Positions 50,786-60,230 are shown, counted from the first letter of the stretch. The stretch is DNA of 64,000 nt from Bacillota bacterium (GCA_021324975.1 JAJPIA010000063.1:23461-87460), one strand, 5' to 3'. The notes: generated by a model from the letters alone, not told the origin. Translations and numbers: made by a program.

Positions 50786-52507
50786 CTACCAGCCCATCGC
50801 GTACCCGTTGCGCCGCGGATCGGCGCCGCCCCGCAACCAGCCGTCCTCGCCGACGACGATGCCTTGGGCGCCGCCGACGCGGACCGACCAGTCCTCGAGC
50901 ACCTCGAGCTGGTATCCCCGGGACGCGAGCGTCCGGCGCACGTCGGACGCAAACCGGCCTTCGAGCAGCAACGTCTCGGGCGGCAGCGGATCGCCGACGT
51001 CGTCCTTCCACCGGAAGCGCGGCGCGGCGATCGCGTCCTGAATATTGCGGCCGTAGTCGATGAGGCCCACGATCACCTGCGCGGTCGTCTGCGGGATACT
51101 GTAGGACCCCGGCGTCCCGATCAGGAACGCGATGCGGCCGCCGCGCGCGGCGTGGGCCGGCCCGAGGGGATCGATGCCGAAGGAGTGCGTGGGTGCAACC
51201 GGCGCGCCGTCCAACGAGAACCCGTGGACGGGCGACGACGGCGACTCGCGGCGCTTGTCGGGCGCGATGACCTTCGCGTCGCCCGGAATGAGCGTACACC
51301 AGTGGTGGCCGTTGTTCATCGTGATCCCGGTGTCGCCGATCACGACCCCGGAACCGTAGCCGCTGCCGATCGTCTGGGTGATGTTGACGGCAAGACCGCT
51401 CGCATCCGCCGCCGCGAGATGCGTGGTGGAGCGCTCCGGAGCCTTCCGCGCGCGCCGCACCGGTGTCCGCCGTTGCGAGGCGCGGCTGCGGGCGGCGTCG
51501 AGCCGCCGGTGCACCTCTGCGCGCAATTCCTCGATCCGCTCGTCCGACAGCATCCACCCGATCGGCACGTCGACAAACGCGGGATCCGCGACGTGAGCGG
51601 CGGCGTCCATGCGCGCCAGCCGGATGGCCTCGGCCGTAGCCGCCAGGTTGTCCGCCCCGAGCGCATCCCCGTCGGTGAGCGCGAACGCCTCGAGGATACG
51701 CAGCGTCTGCAGCACCTGCACGGCGCTGCTCGGCGGAGGTGTGGTGCGAATCTGATAGCCGCGATACGAGGCGACGATCGGATCCTCCCAGCGAATGCTG
51801 TCGGGGTAGGACCGCAAATCCTCGGCCGTGATGAGGCCGCCGTGCTCGCCAAAGTACCCCGCGATCGTCTCCCCGACGCGCCCGTGGTAGAAACTCAGCC
51901 AGCCGTCCGACGCGAGGGTGCGCAGGGTCGCGGCCAGCCCGGGCTGTCGGAGCACCTCGCCCGGCTCGTAGGGCCGCCCGTCCTTGAGAAAGGTGCGCGC
52001 CGCGTCCGGCCGCGGGGTGAGCCGGTCCACGGTTTGCGACGTGCGCACGTGGTCGAAGTAGGTCACAGGCGTCCCCCGCTCGGCAAGCTCGATCGCCGGC
52101 TCGAGCACCTGCGCCAGCGGGAGCCGTCCGTACTCCCCGTGGAGGCGCCCCCAGCCCGCGACATTCCCGGGCACCATCGGCGCGAGGATCCCGAGGTCTT
52201 GCGTCCGCTCGTTGAACAGATCGGGGCGCGCCCCGCGCGGGCTCCGCCCCATGAAGTTGAGCGTCCGCGTCTCCCCGCTCGGGAGCGACAGCACCGCGAT
52301 GCCGATCCCGCCGGTGGAAGAAAAATACGGCTCGACCACGGTGACCGCCGCAGCCGTCGCGATCGCCGCGTCCACCGCGTTGCCGCCTGCGGCGAACATC
52401 CGGAGGCCGGCCTGCGTGGCGAGGGGATTGGCCGAAGCGACCATGCCGCGGCGCCCCATCGCCACAGGTCGAGGCCCAAACTCAGATGCGCCGCCGGCGT
52501 ACGTCAC
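50786..52507 (-). CDS. ggt: Gamma-glutamyltransferase family (Ntn-hydrolase), copy 2
   Basis: 573 residues. The nucleophile Thr lies in ERSTTHLAAADASGLAVNITQTIGSGYGSG, and the precursor should self-cleave there. It has MGRRGMVASANPLATQAGLRMFAAGGNAVDAAIATAAA at the start, but the segment that normally reads GGGxP..G.D.G..SS is changed to FGIDPLGPAHAARGGRIAFLIGTPG, so it may belong to a non-glutathione branch such as acylases. No signal peptide. GTG start with GGGGG upstream. It is only distantly related to copy 1 at 38074. Confidence 0.85.
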   Translation of the reverse strand: MTYAGGASEFGPRPVAMGRRGMVASANPLATQAGLRMFAAGGNAVDAAIATAAAVTVVEPYFSSTGGIGIAVLSLPSGETRTLNFMGRSPRGARPDLFNERTQDLGILAPMVPGNVAGWGRLHGEYGRLPLAQVLEPAIELAERGTPVTYFDHVRTSQTVDRLTPRPDAARTFLKDGRPYEPGEVLRQPGLAATLRTLASDGWLSFYHGRVGETIAGYFGEHGGLITAEDLRSYPDSIRWEDPIVASYRGYQIRTTPPPSSAVQVLQTLRILEAFALTDGDALGADNLAATAEAIRLARMDAAAHVADPAFVDVPIGWMLSDERIEELRAEVHRRLDAARSRASQRRTPVRRARKAPERSTTHLAAADASGLAVNITQTIGSGYGSGVVIGDTGITMNNGHHWCTLIPGDAKVIAPDKRRESPSSPVHGFSLDGAPVAPTHSFGIDPLGPAHAARGGRIAFLIGTPGSYSIPQTTAQVIVGLIDYGRNIQDAIAAPRFRWKDDVGDPLPPETLLLEGRFASDVRRTLASRGYQLEVLEDWSVRVGGAQGIVVGEDGWLRGGADPRRNGYAMGW

Positions 52508-52652
52508 GCTGCACCCCCATCAAGTTCTGCGCCGGGCGCCGCGAACGCTGCGCCCGGCTCTGTGCGAGGTTCTACGTTGCGCGGAGGTTTCCCTCGACAC
52601 GACGCCGGGGGGGAGTTGCGTGCAGCCGTGCGGAAGATACGTCGGCGACAGT

Positions 52653-52681
52653 TTGACACTCTGTGACATTCCGGAGATAAT
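52653..52681 (+). promoter_or_regulatory. Sigma-70 promoter of the lipid kinase operon
   Basis: TTGACA (52653-52658), 17-bp spacer, GATAAT (52676-52681). Predicted start about 52688, 58 nt before the ATG with AAGGAG. The spacer repeats TGACA, giving two copies 10 bp apart. Confidence 0.7.
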
Positions 52682-52745
52682 GAAGCGGTTACGCACAAAC
52701 ATTCCCGACGCAACCGCACATCGGATCCCATGAAGGAGTGATGGG

Positions 52746-53717
52746 ATGCCGGCGACCTTGATCGTCGCGAACCTCCGGTCCGGCGGCGGACGCGCGAGGG
52801 ACGCGCTCCCGCTTGTCACGAGCGCGCTCCGGCGCGCCGGCCGCGTCTATGATCTTGTGGTGGCCCCCACCGCGGAGGCCACCGCACAACTGCTGTCCGC
52901 CTCGCTCAGGCGGGACGGGGCGAAATTCGACCGGGTCGTCGTGCTCGGCGGCGACGGCACGATCAACGGGGCGGTCAACGGCATCTTGAACACCGGCTCG
53001 ACCCTACCGCTTGGCATTGTCCCCTGCGGCACCGGCAACGAGGTGGTCCGCTCGCTCGGCATCCCCAAGGACCCGGAAAGGGCCGTCCGCATTTTGTCGC
53101 AGGGCCGCGAATGCGCGATCGACGTCGGCGTGGTCAACGGCCGGCACTTTCTCCACATCTTCGGGCTCGGGGCCGACGTGCAGGTCGTCAAGATGGTGAA
53201 CACGCTCCGCGCCCGGTACCGGCTGGCCAGGAATCGATCGGTGTACTATCTGGCGGCGCTGCTCCTGCTCTCCTCGGGTTTTGACCCGTTCGCGGTGGAG
53301 ATCGAAGTCGGCGGCGAGGTCTTCCGCGGCAAGGCGCTCATGATCGCCGCGGCCAACGGGCGCATGTACGGAGAACGGCTGCAGGCGCTGCCGGCGCCGA
53401 GCCTGTCCGACGGGTTGCTGGACCTCTACCTGCTGCAAGATCTCGGCGGCCGGCGGCTGCGCAAGACCGCGCGGCTGCTGCGCCGCCTGCCTGTCCCGGA
53501 GCTCAGCGTGCAGCGCTGCCCCGAGGTGACGATTCGCCTGGATCAACGGCGCGAGGCGCAGGTCGACGGGAGCCTGCTCGGCCCCACCCTCACGTTTCAC
53601 CTGTCGCTGCTGCCGCGGCGCATCCGGGTCATCCATCCCGCGCCGCCGGCGCTCGCGGGCACGGCGCGCCACCGGGGGGAACCCGTCCGAGCCGGAGAGA
53701 GCAGCCCGGGCTGGTGA
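52746..53717 (+). CDS. Diacylglycerol kinase-domain lipid kinase (YegS/BmrU-like)
   Basis: 323 residues. VLGGDGTINGAVNGI (nucleotide-binding GGDGT), GIVPCGTGNEVVRSLGIP and DVGVVNGRHFLHIFGLGADVQVV are the core of the DAGK catalytic fold. The C-terminal domain has the LPAPSLSDGLLDLYLL and EAQVDGSLLG blocks. It probably phosphorylates diacylglycerol or a similar lipid at the membrane face. The stop overlaps the glycosyltransferase start (GTGA), so the two are coupled. Confidence 0.88.
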   Translation: MPATLIVANLRSGGGRARDALPLVTSALRRAGRVYDLVVAPTAEATAQLLSASLRRDGAKFDRVVVLGGDGTINGAVNGILNTGSTLPLGIVPCGTGNEVVRSLGIPKDPERAVRILSQGRECAIDVGVVNGRHFLHIFGLGADVQVVKMVNTLRARYRLARNRSVYYLAALLLLSSGFDPFAVEIEVGGEVFRGKALMIAAANGRMYGERLQALPAPSLSDGLLDLYLLQDLGGRRLRKTARLLRRLPVPELSVQRCPEVTIRLDQRREAQVDGSLLGPTLTFHLSLLPRRIRVIHPAPPALAGTARHRGEPVRAGESSPGW

Positions 53718-54892
53718 ACCGGATGCGTCTCTCGATCCTGTCCTGCAACTACGGCGGGGGGCACAAGCGCGTCGGCGAGGCGGTCGCCGCGGAGTGGGAG
53801 GCCCAAACCGGCGGCCGGGCCGAGATCGTGGATTACTTCGCGCGCTTCGTGCACCCGGTGTTCGACGCCGTGACGAAATTCTCGTACATCCAGAGCGTCC
53901 GCCGGGCGCCGATGATGTACGGCATGTTCTACAAGGTAACCGGCGACATCCGCCCCGACTCCCTCGTGCAGCGCGCCATCAACCGCATGGGGATGGAACG
54001 CCTGGACCGATACCTCGGGGACGAGCGCCCCGACGTCGTGTGTTGCGTGCACTGCACGCCCGCGGGGACGATGTCGGACCTCAAGATCGCGGGCCGCACC
54101 GCTGTCCCCTGTCTCACGGTGATCACGGACTACGTCACGCACAGCCAGTGGATCCACCCGCGCGTCGAACAGTACTGCGTCCCGAACGCGCTCGTACGGG
54201 ATGGATTGATCGGGCGCGGCATCGCCCCGGCCTCGACCGCTGTCACGGGATTGCCCATCGAACGAAAGTTCACGCGGCCGCTGGACCGCCGGGCGCTCAT
54301 GGCGAAGTTCGGGCTCGTCCCGGACGCGCCCGTGGTTCTCGTGATGGCCGGCGCCTACGCCATGCTCGGCGGGGTCGGCGACGTGGTCCGGGTCCTGGCG
54401 CGCTTCCCTCGCCCGCTGCAGGGCCTCGTCGTGTGCGGGTACGATCGCCGGCTCGAGGAGCAGGTGCGGGCGCGAACGGCGGGCTCTCCGCACCCGTTTC
54501 AGGTCTTCGGCTACGTGGACAACGTGGAAGAGCTGATGGCGGTCAGCGACCTGCTCATCACCAAGGCCGGCGGCGTCACGGTCAGCGAGGCGCTCGTGAA
54601 GCGACTGCCGATGCTGATCTACCGGCCCATCCCGGGCCAGGAAGAAGGCAACACACGGTTCTTGCTCGACCGCGGCGCCGCGCTCGCGGCGAAGGAACCG
54701 GCCGACCTCCACGCCGCGCTCGAGGACCTCCTGCACGCCCCGGAGCGCTTCGCCGCGATGAAGCGCGCGGCCCAGCACCTGGCCCGCCCGGACGCCACGT
54801 CGACGGTCGTGCAACACCTCGTCGCGCTCACCGGCCGCCGGGCGGAAGGGCCCGGCGAACCCGCCTCCGTGGTCCCCTCCATCACGCCCTGA
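53714..54892 (+). CDS. Diacylglycerol glycosyltransferase (MGDG synthase/UgtP-like, GT28)
   Basis: 392 residues. The N-terminal MGDG-synthase domain starts LSILSCNYGGGHKRVGEAVAAEW. The C-terminal GT28 half has VFGYVDNVEELMAVSDLLITKAGGVTVSEALVKRLPMLIYRPIPGQEEGN, which binds the UDP-sugar. Enzymes of this family add glucose or galactose to diacylglycerol to make membrane glycolipids. It is coupled both to the lipid kinase before it (GTGA) and to the MFS carrier after it (TGATG). Confidence 0.9.
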   Translation: MNRMRLSILSCNYGGGHKRVGEAVAAEWEAQTGGRAEIVDYFARFVHPVFDAVTKFSYIQSVRRAPMMYGMFYKVTGDIRPDSLVQRAINRMGMERLDRYLGDERPDVVCCVHCTPAGTMSDLKIAGRTAVPCLTVITDYVTHSQWIHPRVEQYCVPNALVRDGLIGRGIAPASTAVTGLPIERKFTRPLDRRALMAKFGLVPDAPVVLVMAGAYAMLGGVGDVVRVLARFPRPLQGLVVCGYDRRLEEQVRARTAGSPHPFQVFGYVDNVEELMAVSDLLITKAGGVTVSEALVKRLPMLIYRPIPGQEEGNTRFLLDRGAALAAKEPADLHAALEDLLHAPERFAAMKRAAQHLARPDATSTVVQHLVALTGRRAEGPGEPASVVPSITP

Positions 54893-56043
54893 TGCTGCGC
54901 AGCGAGACCGGGCTCCTCGCGGTCTCCATCGCGCTCGTGGAGTTCGTCCACGGGGCGCTGCTGTTCGTGCTCCTCCCGACGATCCTGACCCAGCGGTTCG
55001 GCTGGCCGATGGGCACGACGGGAGCGGCCGTGTCCACCTACTTCTTTGCCGAAGTGGCGCTGAAGCTCGTGGCCGGGTGGATGGTCGACCGCATCGGGAC
55101 CCGGAAGATGCTGCTCTACGGGTTTTGGCTGTACTTCGCGGCGTTCGTGGCGCTGCTTACCTCGCGCGGCACGTTGCAGGTGTTCATCACGCTGGCCGTA
55201 ATGGGGGCCGCGGCCTCGCCGTTGTGGCCGGCGGCGCTGACGCGGGTGACCAAGGGCGCCGGCCCCGCGGTGGGCGGGATTCTCGGCCGCGTCTTCTCCA
55301 TGTGGTTTCTGGGCGGTGGCGCCGGGATCGGCCTCGCCACGCTCATCAGCCGCGCGGCGCATCCGATCTCCCTCGGCGTGTTCGTCATTCCACTGCTCGC
55401 CGCCGCGCTGCTCGGTCTGCGCCTCCCCAAGGTGGAGACCGAGACGCCGTTGGCGCGGGTGTCGCCGGGCCAGCTCGTTCCCTCGGTCGTGCGGGCGCTT
55501 GCCGGGCTCGCCACCAGCCTCGTGCCGCAGATCATCGCCGCCGGCGTGCTCATCCCCATCATCGTGCCCTATCTCGAGTTCGTGCGCGGGCTCGACGAGC
55601 GTGAGCTGTTTTTGCTGCTGATCCTCGGCCCCGGCAGCGCGCTGCTGCTGATGGAGCGGGCCGGCCACATCGGTGACCGCTTCGGCCGGCAGCGGACGTA
55701 CAGCCTCGGGCTCGGCAGCGTCGCGCTGCTGCTGCTGCTGCTGCCCTTTTGCCACCAGCTGTGGCAGTTGATCCTGGACTTCATCGGCATCGGCGTCGCC
55801 TACGCGTTCGTCCTCCCGGCCTGGAACAGCATCATGCTCCGTCTGCTTCCCGACGAGGTGCGCGGCGCCGGGCTCGGCGTAGCGATGACGATCGAGGGCA
55901 TGGGCGGGGTGATCGGGCCGCTCGTCGGCGGCGCCCTGTGGCAATGGACAAACCCCTCCTCGCCGTTCTACCTAAGCGGCGGGCTTCTGCTCATCGCCGC
56001 CGGCACATCCGCACGGTGGCGCTCCGACCTCGTGGAGGGCTGA
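54892..56043 (+). CDS. MFS transporter coupled to glycolipid synthase (possible flippase)
   Basis: 383 residues with 11-12 hydrophobic segments and the MFS loop-2 motif GWMVDRIGTRKMLLYG. The gene is translated from an ATG inside the stop of the glycosyltransferase (TGATG). The arrangement glycolipid synthase plus MFS carrier is that of ypfP-ltaA in staphylococci, where LtaA flips the lipid. Here that role is inferred from context. A run of six leucine codons (near 55724-55744) explains the CTG repeat in the DNA. Confidence 0.82.
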   Translation: MLRSETGLLAVSIALVEFVHGALLFVLLPTILTQRFGWPMGTTGAAVSTYFFAEVALKLVAGWMVDRIGTRKMLLYGFWLYFAAFVALLTSRGTLQVFITLAVMGAAASPLWPAALTRVTKGAGPAVGGILGRVFSMWFLGGGAGIGLATLISRAAHPISLGVFVIPLLAAALLGLRLPKVETETPLARVSPGQLVPSVVRALAGLATSLVPQIIAAGVLIPIIVPYLEFVRGLDERELFLLLILGPGSALLLMERAGHIGDRFGRQRTYSLGLGSVALLLLLLPFCHQLWQLILDFIGIGVAYAFVLPAWNSIMLRLLPDEVRGAGLGVAMTIEGMGGVIGPLVGGALWQWTNPSSPFYLSGGLLLIAAGTSARWRSDLVEG

Positions 56044-56272
56044 CCGCAGCCGCTCGCTCCACGGAGGGAACGGGCATCGCGGCGGGGCCTGCCGGGACAA
56101 GCCGCCGACACGAGACGCGTACGGACGACGGCCGCGGGATAGTTGCCGGTTCCGCGGCTGCCCGTAGTGCCGTGTGCGCGGCCGCGCCGGAATCGGCAAC
56201 CGGCCGCGCGCGTTCCCGGGTAGTAGCTTCGACAGCTCGCCGCGCCCGCGGGCGCGCAGGAGGACCTTCGGC

Positions 56273-57619
56273 ATGATCAGCGCGGCCACACTCGCCCGCG
56301 GCCGGATCCACTACGGCTGGATCGTGGTGGCCGTCACGTTTCTCGTGCTCCTCGTGGCCGCGGGGATCCGGGCCACGCCGGGCGTGCTCATCGTTCCGCT
56401 GGAGCGCGAGTTCGGGTGGAGCCGGGCGGCGGTCTCCCTGGCCGTCTCGATCAACCTGCTGCTGTACGGGCTCCTCGGACCGTTTGCGGCCGCGCTCATG
56501 GACCGGTTCGGGGCCCGCCGCATCACGCTCGGCGCGCTCAGCCTGCTCGCGGTCGGGGTGGGGCTGACAACGTTCATGCGCGCGTCGTGGCAGCTCGACC
56601 TGCTGTGGGGCGTCGTCGTCGGCGTGGGCTCGGGGTCGACGGCCACGGTGCTGGGCGCGTGGATCAGCAATCGCTGGTTCGACCGGCAGCGCGGCCTGGT
56701 GATGGGCGTCCTCACGGCGAGCACGGCGACGGGTCAGCTCGTGTTTCTCCCGATCCTGGCGCACGTCGTGGTCACGTCTGGGTGGAGGGTGGCCGCGCTC
56801 GTGATCGCCGCCGCAGCCGTCTGCGCCCTGCCGCTCGTGGCCGTGTTCATGCGGAACGATCCGCGCGACGTCGCTCTCCGGCCGTTCGGCGCGCCAAGCG
56901 GCGGGCCGGAACCGCCGCGGCCGCCGGCCCGCGCCGCGGGCGCGGCGGTTCAGGGGCTTGCGGCCGGCCTGCGCTCCCGGAATTTCTGGCTGCTTGCCGG
57001 CACCTTTTACATCTGCGGGGCCAGTACGAACGGGTTGATCGGCACGCATTTCATCCCGGCGTGCACGGAGTTTGGGATTCCCGAGGTTACCGCGGCGGGC
57101 CTGCTGGCCTCCATGGGCATCTTCGACCTCTTCGGGACGACGGTGTCCGGCTGGCTGTCTGACCGGTGGAACAACCGCTATCTGCTGTGCTGGTACTACG
57201 GCCTCCGCGGGCTCTCGCTGATCTTCTTGCCGATCGCGTTCGGCGCGCAGATCCTGTTCCTCCCCGCCGCCGCGCCGTCGTTCGGGCCGAAGTTCGTCGG
57301 GCTGGTGGTGTTCGCCGTGTTCTACGGCCTCGACTGGGTGGCCACGGTGCCGCCGACGGTGCGGCTCACCGCTGATCTGTTCGGCAAAGAGAACGCCGCC
57401 TTGATGTTCGGATGGATCTTCGCGGCCCACCAGCTCGGGGCGGCGACCGCCGCGCTCGGCGCCGGTCTGGTGCACATGTGGCTGGGAGGCTACCCCGTGG
57501 CCTTCGTCATGTCGGGCGCGCTGTGCTTGTGCGCCGCCGGGCTCGTGCTCCGCATCGGCTACCCGGGCGCCCGGCCAGCCGCACCGCTCCAGCCGGTCCA
57601 GGCCGGCGCCACGGCGTGA
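56273..57619 (+). CDS. MFS transporter (monocarboxylate/oxalate-formate-like)
   Basis: 448 residues, 12 hydrophobic segments. IHYGWIVVAVTFLVLLVAAGIR and GVLIVPLEREFGWSRAAVSLAVSINLLLYGLLGPFAAALMDRFGARR are characteristic of the MFS branch with oxalate/formate antiporters and monocarboxylate carriers. The second half has GWLSDRWNNRY. Substrate is probably an organic acid. ATG 56273 has GGAGGA upstream. A 229-nt gap with an imperfect inverted repeat separates it from the previous operon. Confidence 0.85.
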   Translation: MISAATLARGRIHYGWIVVAVTFLVLLVAAGIRATPGVLIVPLEREFGWSRAAVSLAVSINLLLYGLLGPFAAALMDRFGARRITLGALSLLAVGVGLTTFMRASWQLDLLWGVVVGVGSGSTATVLGAWISNRWFDRQRGLVMGVLTASTATGQLVFLPILAHVVVTSGWRVAALVIAAAAVCALPLVAVFMRNDPRDVALRPFGAPSGGPEPPRPPARAAGAAVQGLAAGLRSRNFWLLAGTFYICGASTNGLIGTHFIPACTEFGIPEVTAAGLLASMGIFDLFGTTVSGWLSDRWNNRYLLCWYYGLRGLSLIFLPIAFGAQILFLPAAAPSFGPKFVGLVVFAVFYGLDWVATVPPTVRLTADLFGKENAALMFGWIFAAHQLGAATAALGAGLVHMWLGGYPVAFVMSGALCLCAAGLVLRIGYPGARPAAPLQPVQAGATA

Positions 57620-57710
57620 GGCCAAACGGCCGCACCCCTTCGGGTCGCTCCAGACCGCACACTGCGGGAGGCCCGCGGCCGCCCGCCCCGGCGCCTGAGA
57701 ACCGGTAGCG

Positions 57711-59168
57711 ATGCCGCGGTCGCTCGCCGCGCGTCCACTCCACGGCCGCCGCACCAAAATCGTCGCCACGATCGGCCCGGCCACGGACAGCGCCGAGATG
57801 CTGGCGCGGATGATTGCGGCCGGCATGGACGTCGCCCGGATCAACTTTTCGCACGGCACCCGCGCCGAACACCACGGCGTCATCGCGCGGCTGCGGCGCC
57901 TGGCGCGCGAGGCCGGCGCGCCGCTGGCGATCCTGCAGGACCTTCAGGGCCCGAAGATCCGCGTCGGGCGGCTTCCGCATCCGGTGCACCTGGCTCAGGG
58001 CGCGGAGGTAACGCTGACTGCGACCGGGAGCCCCGGCAGTGCGCAGCGGATCCCGGTCGCGCTGCCGAGCCTTGCCCGCGTCGCGCGGCGCGGTCAGCGG
58101 ATCCTGCTGCGCGACGGGACGATCGAACTCGTGGTGGTGCGCCGGCGCGGTAACGAAGTGCGCTGCCGCGTTGTGCGCGGCGGCACGCTCGGCGAGCACC
58201 AAGGGGTGAACCTCCCCGGAGTGCGCCTGCGCGGCGCCGCGCTCACGTCGAAGGACATCGCCGACCTGCGGGCCGGACTGCGCTACGGCGTGGATTATGT
58301 GGCGCTCAGCTTTGTGCGCAGCGCCGCGGACCTCCGGCAGGTGCGGCGCCTTCTGCGCCGGTGGGGCCGGTCGGTACCGATCATCGCCAAACTGGAGCGT
58401 CCCGAAGCAGTCCAGCACCTCGAGGAGATCGTGGCGGCGTCGGACGCCGTGATGGTGGCGCGCGGCGATCTCGGCGTGGAGCTGCCGCCCGAGGAGATCC
58501 CGCTGCTCCAAAAGCGCATTATCCGCGCCGCAAACGAGCGCGGCGTGCCGGTGATCACGGCGACCCAGATGCTCGAATCCATGGTCCGGGAAGAACGGCC
58601 GACGCGCGCGGAGACCTCCGACGTGGCGAACGCGATCTTGGACGGCACGGACGCGGTCATGCTGTCGGCCGAGACGGCGGTGGGTCGCTTTCCGGTTGAA
58701 GCCGTGCAGGTGATGGACCGGATCGCGCGCGCGACGGAGGCGGCGGGACATGCCGGCCGGGACGGCGCGCCCTCTCGCACCGTCCTGCACGCGATCGGGA
58801 GCGCGAGCCAACGCCTGGCGGACCAGCTCGGCGTCCGCCTGATCGTCGCGGTGACGTCCAGCGGACGGACGGCATGCGCCCTCTCCCAGCTGCGGCCCGC
58901 GGCTCCGGTGCTGGCCTGCACCGAGGACGAGCGCGTGGCGAGGCGGCTCGCCCTGTACCGAGGGGTCTGGCCCATCGTGCTCCCATTTGAGCGCACGGCC
59001 GACGCGATGGTCCCCGCGCTGGATCGGGAGTTGTTGCGCCGGCACCTGGCCCGCCCGACCGACCCGGTGGTCATCGTCGGCTCCGTACCCGTTGTCGCGC
59101 GGGGGCGGACGAACTTCGTGCAATACCACCGGGTCCAGGGTCCCCGCGGCGGGACCATGATGGAGTAG
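57711..59168 (+). CDS. pyk: Pyruvate kinase
   Basis: 485 residues. TKIVATIGPATDSAEMLARMIAAGMDVARINFSHG, LQDLQGPKIRVG, the PK signature IIAKLERPEAVQHLEEIV with catalytic Lys, VMVARGDLGVELP, TATQMLESM and VMLSAETAVG are all intact, followed by the C-terminal domain with VTSSGRTACALSQLRP. Transfers phosphate from phosphoenolpyruvate to ADP. No strong Shine-Dalgarno is visible before the ATG. Confidence 0.95.
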   Translation: MPRSLAARPLHGRRTKIVATIGPATDSAEMLARMIAAGMDVARINFSHGTRAEHHGVIARLRRLAREAGAPLAILQDLQGPKIRVGRLPHPVHLAQGAEVTLTATGSPGSAQRIPVALPSLARVARRGQRILLRDGTIELVVVRRRGNEVRCRVVRGGTLGEHQGVNLPGVRLRGAALTSKDIADLRAGLRYGVDYVALSFVRSAADLRQVRRLLRRWGRSVPIIAKLERPEAVQHLEEIVAASDAVMVARGDLGVELPPEEIPLLQKRIIRAANERGVPVITATQMLESMVREERPTRAETSDVANAILDGTDAVMLSAETAVGRFPVEAVQVMDRIARATEAAGHAGRDGAPSRTVLHAIGSASQRLADQLGVRLIVAVTSSGRTACALSQLRPAAPVLACTEDERVARRLALYRGVWPIVLPFERTADAMVPALDRELLRRHLARPTDPVVIVGSVPVVARGRTNFVQYHRVQGPRGGTMME

Positions 59169-59309
59169 CCTGGGTGCCCGCGGCCCGCAACGCGGCACGG
59201 CTCGTCCCGAGAACCGGTGAAGCGCCCACCGGGACACCGGGAAGAATGGCGGCGGCTCCGGCGTTGCAGAGGACGGCGGATCCTGCGTGCGCCGCCGGGA
59301 GGTGACGGC

Positions 59310-60230
59310 ATGACCGAGACACGCAAGGTCATCATCCTGGGATCGGGCTCGGCGGGCCTCACGGCCGCCATCTATGCGGCACGAGCGCAGCTGCGTCCGC
59401 TGGTCGTGGCCGGCAGCCAGCGTGGCGGCCAGCTCACACTGACCACGGACGTCGAAAACTTCCCCGGGTTCCCCAACGGGATCCAGGGGCCGGAACTGAT
59501 GGATCTCCTGCGGCAGCAGGCCGAGCGGTTCGAGGTCGCGTTCGTGGACGACGACGCGACGGCGGTCGACTTCAGCCGGCGGCCGTTCCGGGTGACGGTC
59601 CCGGACCGGACGCTCGAGGCCGAGGCCGTGATCATCGCGACGGGCGCCGGGACCAATTGGCTGAACCTCCCGAACGAGCAGCGACTGATCGGCCACGGCG
59701 TATCGTCATGCGCGCCGTGCGACGCGTTCTTCTTCCGCGGCAAGGAGGTCGCCGTTGTCGGCGGGGGCGACTCCGCGATGGAGGAAGCCCTGGTGCTCAC
59801 CAAGTTTGCCACGCGCGTGACGATCATTCACCGCCGCGACAAGTTCCGGGCCAGCAAGATCATGGCCGACCGCGCGCTTCACCACGACAAGGTTGGGGTG
59901 CGATGGAATAGCGTGGTGGAGGACGTGCTCGGCGACGACAAGGTGACCGGGCTGCGGCTCTACGATCGTGAGCACCGGGCCCGCGAAGAGTTTCGGGTCG
60001 ATGGCCTGTTCGTGGCGATCGGCCATCATCCGAACACGGAGCTGTTCCGTGGTCAGGTCGACCTCGACGAGCAGGGATACGTCCGGCTGCACAAGCACAC
60101 GATGACCAGCGTCGCGGGCGTCTTTGCCGCCGGCGACGTCCACGATCATCGTTACCGACAGGCCGTGACCGCCGCCGGGTGGGGGTGCATGGCGGCCATG
60201 GACGTGGAGCGCTATCTCGAAGGCCATTAG
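59310..60230 (+). CDS. trxB: Thioredoxin-disulfide reductase
   Basis: 306 residues. FAD site VIILGSGSAGLTAAIYAARA, GGQLTLTTDVENFPGFP, the redox pair in SSCAPCDAFFFRGK, NADPH site VAVVGGGDSAMEEALVLT and the final FAAGDVHDHRYRQAVTAAGWGCMAAMD. It reduces thioredoxin with NADPH. The redox motif reads CAPC where most bacteria have CATC. ATG 59310 has GGGAGG upstream, and the 31-codon extension to 59217 is rejected. Confidence 0.93.
   Translation: MTETRKVIILGSGSAGLTAAIYAARAQLRPLVVAGSQRGGQLTLTTDVENFPGFPNGIQGPELMDLLRQQAERFEVAFVDDDATAVDFSRRPFRVTVPDRTLEAEAVIIATGAGTNWLNLPNEQRLIGHGVSSCAPCDAFFFRGKEVAVVGGGDSAMEEALVLTKFATRVTIIHRRDKFRASKIMADRALHHDKVGVRWNSVVEDVLGDDKVTGLRLYDREHRAREEFRVDGLFVAIGHHPNTELFRGQVDLDEQGYVRLHKHTMTSVAGVFAAGDVHDHRYRQAVTAAGWGCMAAMDVERYLEGH

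Noticed and set aside
50480..52666. 728-residue plus-strand frame opposite gamma-glutamyltransferase copy 2
   Set aside because: Shadow frame. It also runs across the small membrane gene, and the minus strand carries the conserved enzyme blocks.
55722..55745. CTG trinucleotide run
   Set aside because: Leucine codons of an MFS transmembrane helix.
56141..56205. Imperfect inverted repeat GTTGCCGGTTCCG ... CGGAATCGGCAAC
   Set aside because: Long loop and mismatches. Could be a 3' structure of the previous operon, but not convincing as a terminator or regulatory element.
57507..59696. 729-residue minus-strand frame opposite pyruvate kinase
   Set aside because: Shadow frame. Composition is low-complexity Arg/His/Gly and it covers three well-supported plus-strand genes.
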